Positions 47,647 through 55,292 of a stretch of 64,000 nucleotides of DNA are shown one piece after another. The DNA lies in assembly GCA_033856025.1 (NCBI GenBank), contig JAWVFQ010000004.1, positions 62,001 through 126,000 on the forward strand, written 5' to 3'. The first letter of the stretch is position 1; each line of letters begins with the position of its first letter. The notes under the pieces were generated by a model. That model was not told the DNA's origin, searched no databases, and worked only from the letters and a program-made list of their open reading frames with translations. A program made the translations under genes and the position numbers. The DNA is from AC-38 sp033856025 (GTDB lineage Bacteria > Actinomycetota > Thermoleophilia > Solirubrobacterales > Solirubrobacteraceae).

Positions 47647-48732
47647 CTAGGTGTCCCGCAGGAACGACGGGATGTCGATGTCGTCGTCGGAGATCTCCAG
47701 CGAGCTGCGCTGGCGATCGTCCACACGCGGGCGGCGGTCGGGCGCGCGGTCGCGCACCTGACGGGTGGAGCGGGCCCCCCGGCCGGTCAGATGATGAAAG
47801 CCGGTCGCGATGACCGTCACCCGGACCTCGTCCTGCATGTTCTCGTCGATCACGGCGCCGAAGATGATGTTGGCGTTGGCGTCGGCGGCGCTGGAGATGA
47901 TCTCGGCCGCCTCGTTGACCTCGAACAGGCCGAGGTCGCGGCCGCCGGTGACGTTGAGCAGGATCCCCGAGGCGCCCTCGACGGACTCCTCGAGCAGCGG
48001 GCTGGAGATGGCCTGCTTGGCCGCCTCGGCCGCGCGGCTCTCGCCGCCCGCGGCGCCGATGCCGATGAGCGCGGTGCCGGCGTCGCTCATGACCGTGCGC
48101 ACGTCGGCGAAGTCGAGGTTGATCAGGCCGGGGATCGTGATCAGGTCGGTGATCCCCTGGACGCCCTGGCGCAGGACGTTGTCGGCCTCGCGGAAGGCGT
48201 CGAGGATGCTGGTGCGGCGCTCGACGACGGCCAGCAGCTTCTCGTTGGGGATGACGATGAGGGTGTCGACCTCCTCGCGGAGGCGCTCGATCCCGTCCTG
48301 GGCCTGGTCGGCGCGCTTCTGGCCCTCGAACTCGAAGGGCCGCGTGACCACGCCGACGGTCAGCGCGCCGATCTCGTTCTTGGCGATGTCGGCGATGACC
48401 GGGGCGGCGCCCGTGCCGGTGCCGCCGCCCTCGCCGGCCGTGACGAAGACCATGTCCGCGCCCTTGAGCGCCTCCTTGATCTCGTCGCGCGATTCGCTGG
48501 CCGCGCCGAGGCCCACGTCGGGGTTGGCGCCGGCGCCGAGCCCCTTGGTCAGCTCGTGGCCGATGTTCAGCTTGATGTCGGCGTCGCACATCTGCAGCGC
48601 CTGGGCGTCGGTGTTCGCCGCGATGAACTCGACCCCGCGCAGACCGGCGTCGACCATCCGGTTGACGGCGTTCGTCCCCCCGCCGCCGACTCCGACGACC
48701 TTGATGACTGCTAGGTAGCTACCGCTCTCCAT
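47647..48732 (-). CDS. ftsZ: cell division protein FtsZ
   Basis: Tubulin-like GTPase that forms the division ring. 361 residues from ATG 48732 (MESGSYLAVIKVVGVGGGG). Signatures: GVGGGGTNAVNRM, AANTDAQAL, the tubulin motif GEGGGTGTGAAPVIA, TIPGLINLDFADVRTVM and the synergy loop around residues 200-215. A short basic/acidic linker leads to a C-terminal peptide DIDIPSFLRDT, the conserved partner-binding tail of FtsZ. Upstream 229 bp contain a good promoter (TTGACG, 17, TAACGT) and a long hairpin. Last gene of the dcw cluster. Confidence 0.97.
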   Translation of the reverse strand: MESGSYLAVIKVVGVGGGGTNAVNRMVDAGLRGVEFIAANTDAQALQMCDADIKLNIGHELTKGLGAGANPDVGLGAASESRDEIKEALKGADMVFVTAGEGGGTGTGAAPVIADIAKNEIGALTVGVVTRPFEFEGQKRADQAQDGIERLREEVDTLIVIPNEKLLAVVERRTSILDAFREADNVLRQGVQGITDLITIPGLINLDFADVRTVMSDAGTALIGIGAAGGESRAAEAAKQAISSPLLEESVEGASGILLNVTGGRDLGLFEVNEAAEIISSAADANANIIFGAVIDENMQDEVRVTVIATGFHHLTGRGARSTRQVRDRAPDRRPRVDDRQRSSLEISDDDIDIPSFLRDT

Positions 48733-48796
48733 TTGTCCGACCCTGAGGCTAGCGTTCAGCGTTTGGGTCCGGTGCGACGTACTGCGAGATTTGCGC

Positions 48797-48825
48797 ACGT
48801 TACGGTGAACCCGGGCGCACGTCAA
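48797..48825 (-). promoter_or_regulatory. sigma-70-type promoter of ftsZ
   Basis: On the minus strand TTGACG (48820-48825), 17-nt spacer, TAACGT (48797-48802). It is the best consensus-like promoter in the window, about 65 nt before the ATG, implying a leader of roughly 58 nt and ftsZ expression independent of upstream dcw genes. Confidence 0.65.
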
Positions 48826-48829
48826 TGAC

Positions 48830-48843
48830 GCAACAAGCGTTGC
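48830..48843. promoter_or_regulatory. small inverted repeat next to the ftsZ -35 box
   Basis: GCAAC AAGC GTTGC, five pairs, 5 bp upstream of the ftsZ -35 box; a possible operator. Confidence 0.3.
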
Positions 48844-48872
48844 ATATCCCGCCCCCGGACGCCCTGGCGGGC

Positions 48873-48925
48873 CTCAACCTTCGAGCGTTGGTCGAGAGTA
48901 TCGCTTCTCTCGACCTGGGGTTGAG
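48873..48925. repeat. long interrupted hairpin in the ftsQ-ftsZ gap
   Basis: Inner perfect stem GTCGAGAG (48891-48898) with CTCTCGAC (48907-48914) around an 8-nt loop; outer stem CTCAACC (48873-48879) with GGTTGAG (48919-48925). It lies 37 bp after the ftsQ stop, ahead of the ftsZ promoter. It could end or attenuate transcripts coming from ftsQ; no T-tract is present. Confidence 0.55.
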
Positions 48926-48961
48926 TGTTGGTCGGTGGCGGCGGCTCCGGCGGGCTGAGGG

Positions 48962-50068
48962 TCAGTTCGTCGTGTCGGGTGGGGCTCCGTCCGTCGTGGC
49001 GCCCGACGAGGTGCTGTCGGTGGAGGTGCCGTCGGCGGTGCCGCTGGAGGAGGTGCCGTCGGAAGACGTGCCGCTGGTCGCGGTCCCGTCGGTCGAGGCG
49101 CCGTCGGTCGAGGTCCCGTCCGCGGAGGCGGTGTCGGCCGAGGCCGCTCCCGCGGTGGGGTCTGCGGCCGTGGCGGCCGCGGCCGATGGGTCGGTCGTGC
49201 CGTCGGGGGCCGTCCCGTCCAGGGCGGGGGCCGCGGTCGGGTCGTCGAAGCGGCCGGCCACGGGGCGCTCGGGGACGCGAACGTCGAGGTAGGTCGCTCC
49301 GGCGGCGCGGGGGTCGCCCAGCACGCGCGCCACGGCGATCCACTTGGCGCGGGCCCGGTGGGCGTCGCCGAACTGGACCAGGGGGCCGTCGCGCAGGGTG
49401 ACGCGCAGGCCGTCCGGGCCGCGGGCCACGTCGGTCACATACGTCCTCAGGGCCTTGGGCGCCGCGCCCATGACGGCCACGGCGTCCAGCCCCCGGCGGC
49501 TGGTCAGGCGCCCGCCGCCGTTGGCCGTGGGAATCGACAGGGTGATCAGGTCGGTCCCGGCCGGGCGCCCGCGCAGGAGGGTGCCGTCCGAGGACACGGG
49601 GATGCGCCGGCCGTCGATGTCCACCGCCGCGACGGCGTCGTGCTCGATCACCTGGATCGTCATGCCGTGCGGGAAGTTCGTGGTGACCCGGATGTCCTTG
49701 ACGATCGGGTACGGGGTCACCGCCGTGCGCAGCCGCTCGGGCCGGACGTGCAGCGTGCTCATGTCCCGTGCGGCGCGGGTCAGCGCGTTGCGCACCGCGG
49801 CCGACTCGGGGCCGGCGCTCAGGCCGGTGATCGTCACGTCGCTGACGGCGACCAGCGGCGAGTCCCGCACCCACATCCAGGCGCCGGCGGCCAGGAGCGC
49901 CACCAGCGCGGCCAGGACCATCCGCCGCCGCGCGTGCGCCGACGTCCGCCGACGCGAGCGCCCCCGCCCGAGGGCGCGGAGCGGGGCGGGAAGGGCGATG
50001 GCCGGCGGTCTGGACACGCGCGAGGAGACTTCGACGCCCCCGCCCGGGCCCCCTTCCAGCGTGGACAA
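48962..50068 (-). CDS. ftsQ: cell division protein FtsQ/DivIB with long low-complexity tail
   Basis: Bitopic divisome protein. A basic cytoplasmic N-terminus (RSRRRTSAHARRR) is followed by a membrane helix (VLAALVALLAAGAWMWV), the POTRA domain (VAVSDVTITGLSAGPESAAV, then VKDIRVTTNFPHGMTIQVIE), and the FtsQ beta domain (DVRVPERPVAGRFDD). It recruits FtsL/FtsB and later division proteins. After the beta domain there is an unusual tail of about 90 residues made almost only of Thr, Ser, Asp, Gly and Ala. The start is uncertain: TTG 50068 (368 aa) is used here; GTG 50017 (351 aa) is the main alternative. The palindromic repeat copy 2 lies just upstream. Confidence 0.88.
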   Translation of the reverse strand: MSTLEGGPGGGVEVSSRVSRPPAIALPAPLRALGRGRSRRRTSAHARRRMVLAALVALLAAGAWMWVRDSPLVAVSDVTITGLSAGPESAAVRNALTRAARDMSTLHVRPERLRTAVTPYPIVKDIRVTTNFPHGMTIQVIEHDAVAAVDIDGRRIPVSSDGTLLRGRPAGTDLITLSIPTANGGGRLTSRRGLDAVAVMGAAPKALRTYVTDVARGPDGLRVTLRDGPLVQFGDAHRARAKWIAVARVLGDPRAAGATYLDVRVPERPVAGRFDDPTAAPALDGTAPDGTTDPSAAAATAADPTAGAASADTASADGTSTDGASTDGTATSGTSSDGTSSSGTADGTSTDSTSSGATTDGAPPDTTN

Positions 50069-50120
50069 ATGTGCGAAGCCACGGCCGAAAACCCGCCACC
50101 CAGCCCACCGGCGCCAGACC

Positions 50121-50161
50121 CGGTTGCACTTAGCCGCCCATTCGACGGTGAACTGCAACCG
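50121..50161 (-). repeat. 41-bp palindromic element, copy 2 (after murC)
   Basis: Left arm CGGTTGCACTTAGCCGCC (50121-50138), 8-nt loop, right arm GGTGAACTGCAACCG (50147-50161). The left arm is 18/18 and the right arm 13/15 identical to copy 1 at 9873-9913. Twelve Watson-Crick pairs and one wobble form. It abuts the murC stop codon and ends about 50 nt before the ftsQ start. No T-tract. Confidence 0.8.
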
Positions 50162-51502
50162 CTAGGCGACGAGGCAGTGGGCGAGCTCGTCGACGTCGCC
50201 GGCGCCGAGGGTGACCAGGAGGTCGCCGGGGCGCAGGGTGGAGCGCAGGAAGCCCTCGGCGGCGTCGCGGTCGGGGAGCCATGCCACGGTCCGGCCGCCC
50301 GCGGCGTCGGCGGCCGCCGCGGCGACGAGGCGGCCGGAGATCCCCGGCCAGTCCGCGGGGTCCTCGCGGGCGCGGTAGACGTCGAGGACCACGGAGACGT
50401 CGGCGGCGGCCAGCGCGACGCCGAACTCGCGCCATAGCGCCGCCGTGCGCGAGTAGAGGTGCGGCTGGAACACGGCGACGACCCGGCGCGGCTCGAGCGT
50501 GCGGGCGGCGGCGAGCGTGGCCGCGACCTCGGTGGGATGGTGCGCGTAGTCGTCGTAGACCACCGCGCCGGACTCCGTCTCCCCCACCCGCTCGAACCGG
50601 CGCCCCGCCGGCCGGAACCCGGCCAGAGCGCCCGCCGCGACGGCCGGGTCCACGCCCGCGAGAGCCGCCGCCGACAGCGCGGCCGCCGCATTGAGCGCGT
50701 TGTGCAGCCCCGGAACCGGAAGCCGTACCTCGACGCCCCGCGAAGCGGACCCGCCCCCGATGCCCGTCTTCCACACGAAACGGGACCCTTCGGCATCCAG
50801 GGAGACGGAATCGAGCGCGAACACGGATGCGGACGGCGCCAGGGCGACGAGGTCCGGCGCGTCCCCCACCACCACCCGCTCCGCCCCGCCGAGGAACTCC
50901 CGGATGGTCGAGTCGAGGTCGAGCCGGGACGAGTACGTGGAGTGGTGGTCGAGCTCCAAATTCGTCACGACGGCGATCTCGGGGCGCAGGTGCAGGAGCG
51001 AGCGGTCGGACTCGTCGGCCTCGACGACGATCCACTCGCCGGCGCCCCACTCCGCGTTCGTGCCGGTCTCGGTGAGCGAGGCGCCCACCAGGTAGGACGG
51101 GTCCAGCCCGGCCTCGCGCAGGATCCGCACGAGCATCGCCGAGGTCGTCGACTTGCCGTGCGTGCCGGTGACGGCGATGCAGCGGCGCAAAGTGGACACC
51201 TCCCCGAGCAGCTCGCCGCGGTGGACCTCCCGCAGCCCGCGCGCCCGCCCCGCGACCCGCTCCGGGTTCTCCTCGGAGATCGCGGTTGAGAGCACCACCT
51301 CGGCGTCAGGGGGGAGATTGGAAGGGGCATGCCCGATCGCCACCGGGATCCCCGCCTCCCGCACCCGCTCCAGGTACGACGACTCGGCCTGGTCGGAGCC
51401 GGTGACGGAGGCGCCCAGGGCGGCGGACACCACGGCCAACCCGCTCATCCCCGCCCCGGCGATGCCGACGAAGTGCAGCCGGCGGCCGTCCCACTCACCC
51501 AT
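50162..51502 (-). CDS. murC: UDP-N-acetylmuramate--L-alanine ligase
   Basis: Adds L-alanine to UDP-MurNAc. 446 residues with the three Mur-ligase domains: UDP-binding (HFVGIAGAGMSGLA), ATP-binding central domain (VTGTHGKSTTSAML, then EADESDRSLLHL), and C-terminal domain (VYDDYAHHPTEVAATL, a MurC hallmark). ATG 51502 lies inside the murG 3' end (8-bp overlap). The stop abuts palindromic repeat copy 2. MurB, normally acting just before, is not in this cluster. Confidence 0.96.
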   Translation of the reverse strand: MGEWDGRRLHFVGIAGAGMSGLAVVSAALGASVTGSDQAESSYLERVREAGIPVAIGHAPSNLPPDAEVVLSTAISEENPERVAGRARGLREVHRGELLGEVSTLRRCIAVTGTHGKSTTSAMLVRILREAGLDPSYLVGASLTETGTNAEWGAGEWIVVEADESDRSLLHLRPEIAVVTNLELDHHSTYSSRLDLDSTIREFLGGAERVVVGDAPDLVALAPSASVFALDSVSLDAEGSRFVWKTGIGGGSASRGVEVRLPVPGLHNALNAAAALSAAALAGVDPAVAAGALAGFRPAGRRFERVGETESGAVVYDDYAHHPTEVAATLAAARTLEPRRVVAVFQPHLYSRTAALWREFGVALAAADVSVVLDVYRAREDPADWPGISGRLVAAAAADAAGGRTVAWLPDRDAAEGFLRSTLRPGDLLVTLGAGDVDELAHCLVA

Positions 51503-52553
51503 CGACGCCGTCCGCCGCCGCCAGCACCTGCGCCGCCACGGCCCGGGCCGCGGCGGGGCGCGCCAGCGAGTCCGACGCCGCGCGCATCTCGGCCAGGCGG
51601 TCCGGGTCGTCGAGCAGCGCGTACACCGTCTCGCGCAGGCGCATGGGCAGGAGCTCGTCGTCGGCCAGCACCACCGCGGCGCCCGCCGCCGCCATCCACT
51701 CGGCGTTGGTCGTCTGGTGGTCCGCCGTGGCGTGGGGATAGGGGATCAGGACGGCCGGGCGCCCGTGTGCCGCGATCTCGAACACCGAGCCGCCGGCCCG
51801 GGCCACCACGAGGTCGGAGGCCAGCAGCGCCTCGCCGAAGTCCTCGATGTAGGGGCGCAGGTCGTAGTGGTCGCCGGGCGCGGTCATCTCGGGGAAGTCG
51901 CGCTCCCCGGCCGCGTGCAGCACGTAGAAGTGCGGCTCGGCGAACGCCGTCAGCGCCGCCTGGTTGATCGAGCGCGCGCCCTGCGAGCCGCCGAACACCA
52001 GGATCAGGGCCTCGTCGCGCGGGATGTCGAAGCGCGCCCGGGCGGCGGCGCGGTCGGTGGCCGGCGGCGGGACCGGCCGCCCGGTGACGCGGAACTTCGC
52101 GCCCGTGCGGCCCTCGATCGGGAACGCCAGGCAGATCCGCACGGCGAACGGCGCCAGCAGGCGGTTCGTGAGTCCCAGGTGGGAGTCGGCCTCGGTGAGG
52201 ACGAGGGGGATGCGCTCCAGCCGCGCCGCCAGGCCCACGGGCCCGGCCACGTAGCCCCCGGCGCCCACGACCACGTCGGCGCCGAGCTCGCGCAGCAGCC
52301 GCCGCGCCCGGCGCGTGGCCGAGGCGGCGCGGGCCAGCGCTCGCGCGGCGCGCACGGGGTTGCGCCGGCTCATGCCCTCCACCCGCAGCGGGTGGAACTC
52401 GTAGCCGGCGGCCGGGACGGACTGCGCCTCGGCGCGCTCGCCGCCGATGAAGACGACGTCGGCGCCGTCAGCCCGCAGCGCGTCGGCGACCGCCAGCGCG
52501 GGCACGACGTGCCCGGCTGTCCCGCCGGCGGCGATCACGACTCGAGTCGGCAT
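51495..52553 (-). CDS. murG: UDP-GlcNAc:lipid I N-acetylglucosaminyltransferase
   Basis: GT-B glycosyltransferase that makes lipid II at the inner face of the membrane. 352 residues, starting MPTRVVIAAGGTAGHVVPAL (glycine loop 1), with GAGGYVAGPVGLAA, TEADSHLGLTNRLLAPF, the second glycine loop FGGSQGARSINQAAL, and the UDP-GlcNAc site ARAGGSVFEIAAHGRPAVLI with PYPHATADHQTTNAEWM. The ATG at 52553 is 86 bp inside the end of ftsW, a long out-of-frame overlap. Coupled to murC. Confidence 0.96.
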   Translation of the reverse strand: MPTRVVIAAGGTAGHVVPALAVADALRADGADVVFIGGERAEAQSVPAAGYEFHPLRVEGMSRRNPVRAARALARAASATRRARRLLRELGADVVVGAGGYVAGPVGLAARLERIPLVLTEADSHLGLTNRLLAPFAVRICLAFPIEGRTGAKFRVTGRPVPPPATDRAAARARFDIPRDEALILVFGGSQGARSINQAALTAFAEPHFYVLHAAGERDFPEMTAPGDHYDLRPYIEDFGEALLASDLVVARAGGSVFEIAAHGRPAVLIPYPHATADHQTTNAEWMAAAGAAVVLADDELLPMRLRETVYALLDDPDRLAEMRAASDSLARPAAARAVAAQVLAAADGVDG

Positions 52554-53712
52554 CAGAGGAGGTCCTGGTTGGCACCGCGCGCAGCTTGGCCTGGCCTCCG
52601 GCGGCGACGTTGAGCAGCAGCCCCATGCCGCCCAGCAGCACGAGGAGGTTGCTCGAACCGTACGAGATGAAGGGCAGCGGCACCCCGGTGAGGGGCGCCA
52701 GGCCGAGCACGGTGAACGTGTTCAGGGCCGCCTGGGAGACGATCAGCGACGTGATCCCGGCCGCCAGCAGCTTCTCGTAGGCGCTGCGAGCGGTCCGCGC
52801 GACCCGGAAGCCGGCGTAGGCGATCATCCCGTAGAGGAACAGCAGGCCGCAGATCCCGACCACGCCCAGCTCCTCCCCGATGACCGCGAGGACGAAGTCC
52901 GTGTGCGCCTCGGGCAGGTAGAACACCTTCTGGACGGACTGCCCCAGCCCCTGCCCCAGCAGTCCGCCGGACCCCAGCGCGATCTGCCCCTGGACGGATT
53001 GGAACCCGCTCCCCGACGCGTCCGCCCACGGGTTCAGGAACGCGGTGAGCCGCGCCCGCCGGTAGGGCTCCATGATCGCGAACACCACGACCACGAAGGC
53101 GGCGGCGCCCGCGATCAGCCCCAGGTAGCGCAGCGGCACGCCCGCGGCGATCAGGACCGAGCCGGTGGTGAAGGCGATGACCAGCGCCGTCCCCAGGTCC
53201 GGCTGCACGGCGACGAGCGCGCACGCCGCGCCGACGATGAGCAGCAGCGGGTTGATCATCTCCCGCAGCGAGTGCACGCGCCGCGGCTGGGCGGCCAGCA
53301 GCTGGACCGAGTACAGGACCAGCGCCAGCTTCATCAACTCCGACGGCTGGAACTGGAGCGGCCCCGCGCCCACCCAGCGCCGCGCACCGTTCACCGACAC
53401 GCCGATGCCCGGAAGCATCACGGCCAGCAGCCCGGCGAAGGCGACCAGGAGGATGATCGGCGTGGCCTGGCGCACCGCCTCCAGGCCGTGGCGCGAGAGG
53501 AAGCGCATGGCCAGCAGGCCCAGCGAGGCGTAGATGACGTAGCGGATCAGGTACGCCGTCCCGTCGCCGCCGCCGGCCAGCAGGTCGCGTGCGGACGACG
53601 CGCTGTAGACCATCACCGCGCCCGCGGCGAGCAGGCACAGGGTGGCCGTGAGGAGGATCCCGTGCTCGATCGGCGGCGGCTTGCGCGCGGGGCGCCGGCG
53701 GGCGGCGGCCAT
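52468..53712 (-). CDS. ftsW: lipid II polymerase FtsW (SEDS family)
   Basis: Septal peptidoglycan glycosyltransferase, 414 residues, about ten membrane helices. SEDS signatures: LPGIGVSVNGARRWVGAGPL, FQPSELMKLALVLY, AVQPDLGTALVI with the catalytic aspartate, GGGLLGQGLGQS-like, LPEAHTDFVLAVIGEELGVV and GVPLPFISYGSSNLLV. After the last helix there is an Arg-rich tail of about 40 residues, encoded in the 86 bp shared with murG in another frame. The ATG overlaps the murD stop by one base (TGATG). Assignment as FtsW rather than RodA rests on the dcw position. Confidence 0.94.
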   Translation of the reverse strand: MAAARRRPARKPPPIEHGILLTATLCLLAAGAVMVYSASSARDLLAGGGDGTAYLIRYVIYASLGLLAMRFLSRHGLEAVRQATPIILLVAFAGLLAVMLPGIGVSVNGARRWVGAGPLQFQPSELMKLALVLYSVQLLAAQPRRVHSLREMINPLLLIVGAACALVAVQPDLGTALVIAFTTGSVLIAAGVPLRYLGLIAGAAAFVVVVFAIMEPYRRARLTAFLNPWADASGSGFQSVQGQIALGSGGLLGQGLGQSVQKVFYLPEAHTDFVLAVIGEELGVVGICGLLFLYGMIAYAGFRVARTARSAYEKLLAAGITSLIVSQAALNTFTVLGLAPLTGVPLPFISYGSSNLLVLLGGMGLLLNVAAGGQAKLRAVPTRTSSDADSSRDRRRRDSRARRARAGGRRRAAG

Positions 53713-55031
53713 CAGTCGCCCACCAGCGCGCGGAAGCGCTCGCCGCGCGCCTCGAAGTCGGGGAACTGGTCGAAGGAGGTGCAGGCGGGCGAGAGCAGGA
53801 CCACCTCGCCGGGCCGGGCGGCGCGGCGCGCCTGGGCCACGGCGGTCTCCAGGTCGCCGGAGCGGTGCAGCGGCGCGGCGCCCTCCAGCGCGACGGCCAG
53901 GTCGTCCGCCGCCTCGCCGATCAGGTGGACGGCGGCGCAGGCCCGCGCCACCGGCTCGCGCAGCGCCTCGAACCCGCTCCCCTTGGCCCGCCCGCCGGCG
54001 ATCAGGTGCACGCCGCCCGCCTCGAACGAGCGCAGCGCCACCAGCGTGGACGCGACGTTGGTCGCCTTGGAGTCGTTGACGTAGAGCACGCCGTCGCGCT
54101 CGGCCACCTCCTCCAGGCGGTGCGGCACCCCGGCGAACGTGCGCAGCGCGGCCCGGACCGCGTCGCGGTCCACCCCGCGCGCCAGCGCCACCGCGGCGCC
54201 CGCCATGGCGTTGCGCAGGTTGTGCGGGCCGCGCAGGCGGACTTCGTCCGCCGCCAGCAGCGGCTCCTCGGCCCACCACAGCTCGCCGGCGCGCAGCGCG
54301 AGCTCGGCCTTCCCCGTCTCCCCCACGCATACCCGCCGCGCACAGCCGCCCGCGTCCTCGATCACGAGGTCGTCGGGCAGGACCGCCACGTCGTCGTTGC
54401 CCTGGTTGGCGAACGCGCGCAGCTTGGCGGCGAGGTACGCGTCCAGCGTGCCGTGGCGGTCGAGATGGTCCTCGGACACGTTGAGCAGCACGGCCGCCTC
54501 GGGGCTGAACAGCTCGGTGTCCTCCAGCTGGAAGGAGGAGGCCTCGCAGACGACGACCGCGCCGGGGTCCAGCGCCCCGGCCAGCGAGGCGGCCGCGGTC
54601 CCGACGTTGCCGGCCACGGCCACGGGCAGTCCGGCCTCGCGGTGGATGTGCCCGAGCAGCTCCGTCGTCGTCGTCTTTCCGTTGGTTCCGGTCACCGCGA
54701 TGAACTCGTTGGGGATGAGGCGCCACGCCAGCTCGAGCTCCCCGATCACCGTGAGCCCGCGCTCGCGGGCCGCGACGATCGCCGGCGCGTCGGCCGGCAC
54801 CCCGGGGCTCTTGACCAGAGTCCGGGCACGGGTGACCAGGTCGCCTCCTGGCGTGTCCAACTGCACTTCGACGCCCGCGTCCGCGAGCCTCCCCGCCCCC
54901 TCGGGGGCGGCGGCGTCGACGCCGATCACCTCCTCCCCCCGCGCGCGCAGCGCGAGCGCGGCCGCCTGCCCCGAGCGGGCCAGGCCGACGACGAGGTACG
55001 GGCCGCCGGGCAGGTCGGGGCGCGGCTTCAC
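53712..55031 (-). CDS. murD: UDP-N-acetylmuramoylalanine--D-glutamate ligase
   Basis: Adds D-glutamate. 439 residues: the N-terminal UDP-binding domain (YLVVGLARSGQAAALAL), ATPase centre (VTGTNGKTTTTELLGH, then CEASSFQLEDTELFSPEAAV), N-terminal-to-middle VSEDHLDRHGTLDAYLAAK, and C-terminal VNDSKATNVASTLVALRSF, with LLSPACTSFDQFPDFEARG near the end, all MurD hallmarks. The start is a GTG at 55031, 30 bp after the DUF2510 gene. Coupled to ftsW. Confidence 0.96.
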   Translation of the reverse strand: MKPRPDLPGGPYLVVGLARSGQAAALALRARGEEVIGVDAAAPEGAGRLADAGVEVQLDTPGGDLVTRARTLVKSPGVPADAPAIVAARERGLTVIGELELAWRLIPNEFIAVTGTNGKTTTTELLGHIHREAGLPVAVAGNVGTAAASLAGALDPGAVVVCEASSFQLEDTELFSPEAAVLLNVSEDHLDRHGTLDAYLAAKLRAFANQGNDDVAVLPDDLVIEDAGGCARRVCVGETGKAELALRAGELWWAEEPLLAADEVRLRGPHNLRNAMAGAAVALARGVDRDAVRAALRTFAGVPHRLEEVAERDGVLYVNDSKATNVASTLVALRSFEAGGVHLIAGGRAKGSGFEALREPVARACAAVHLIGEAADDLAVALEGAAPLHRSGDLETAVAQARRAARPGEVVLLSPACTSFDQFPDFEARGERFRALVGD

Positions 55032-55061
55032 GCCGGGAGCGTGCCAGGGGCGCGGGACGGA

Positions 55062-55292
55062 CTAGTGCAGGAACTGGATGAGGATCGACACGACCGTCGA
55101 GAGCACGGCCAGGCCGACCAGCAGCGGCAGGTGCCACCACTTCTGCTCGTAGCGGCGCCGGACCGGCCGGGGCGCGGCGGCGCCGGGCGCGGCGACCTGC
55201 TCGGTCCAGCGCGACCCGTCCCACCACCGCGTGCCGCCCGACCCGCCGGGATCCGGGTACCAGCCCGGCGGCGGCGGGAGGCCCTCCGTCAC
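55062..55292 (-). CDS. small DUF2510 membrane protein inside the dcw cluster
   Basis: 76 residues. An N-terminal DUF2510 motif (GLPPPPGWYPDP, then TRWWDGSRWTEQV), a short basic Pro/Ala linker, and one C-terminal membrane helix (LPLLVGLAVLSTVVSILIQF). DUF2510 is a short Trp-rich module found beside membrane helices in actinobacterial proteins; its ligand is unknown. The start is a GTG overlapping the mraY TGA (GTGA), so it is translated with mraY and lies 30 bp before murD. A role in envelope or divisome assembly is inferred only from this position. Confidence 0.85.
   Translation of the reverse strand: MTEGLPPPPGWYPDPGGSGGTRWWDGSRWTEQVAAPGAAAPRPVRRRYEQKWWHLPLLVGLAVLSTVVSILIQFLH

Noticed and set aside
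50017..50158. Start of ftsQ at ATG 50158
   Set aside because: This frame would begin within the palindromic repeat and add about 30 residues without FtsQ-like character; the repeat is better read as non-coding.
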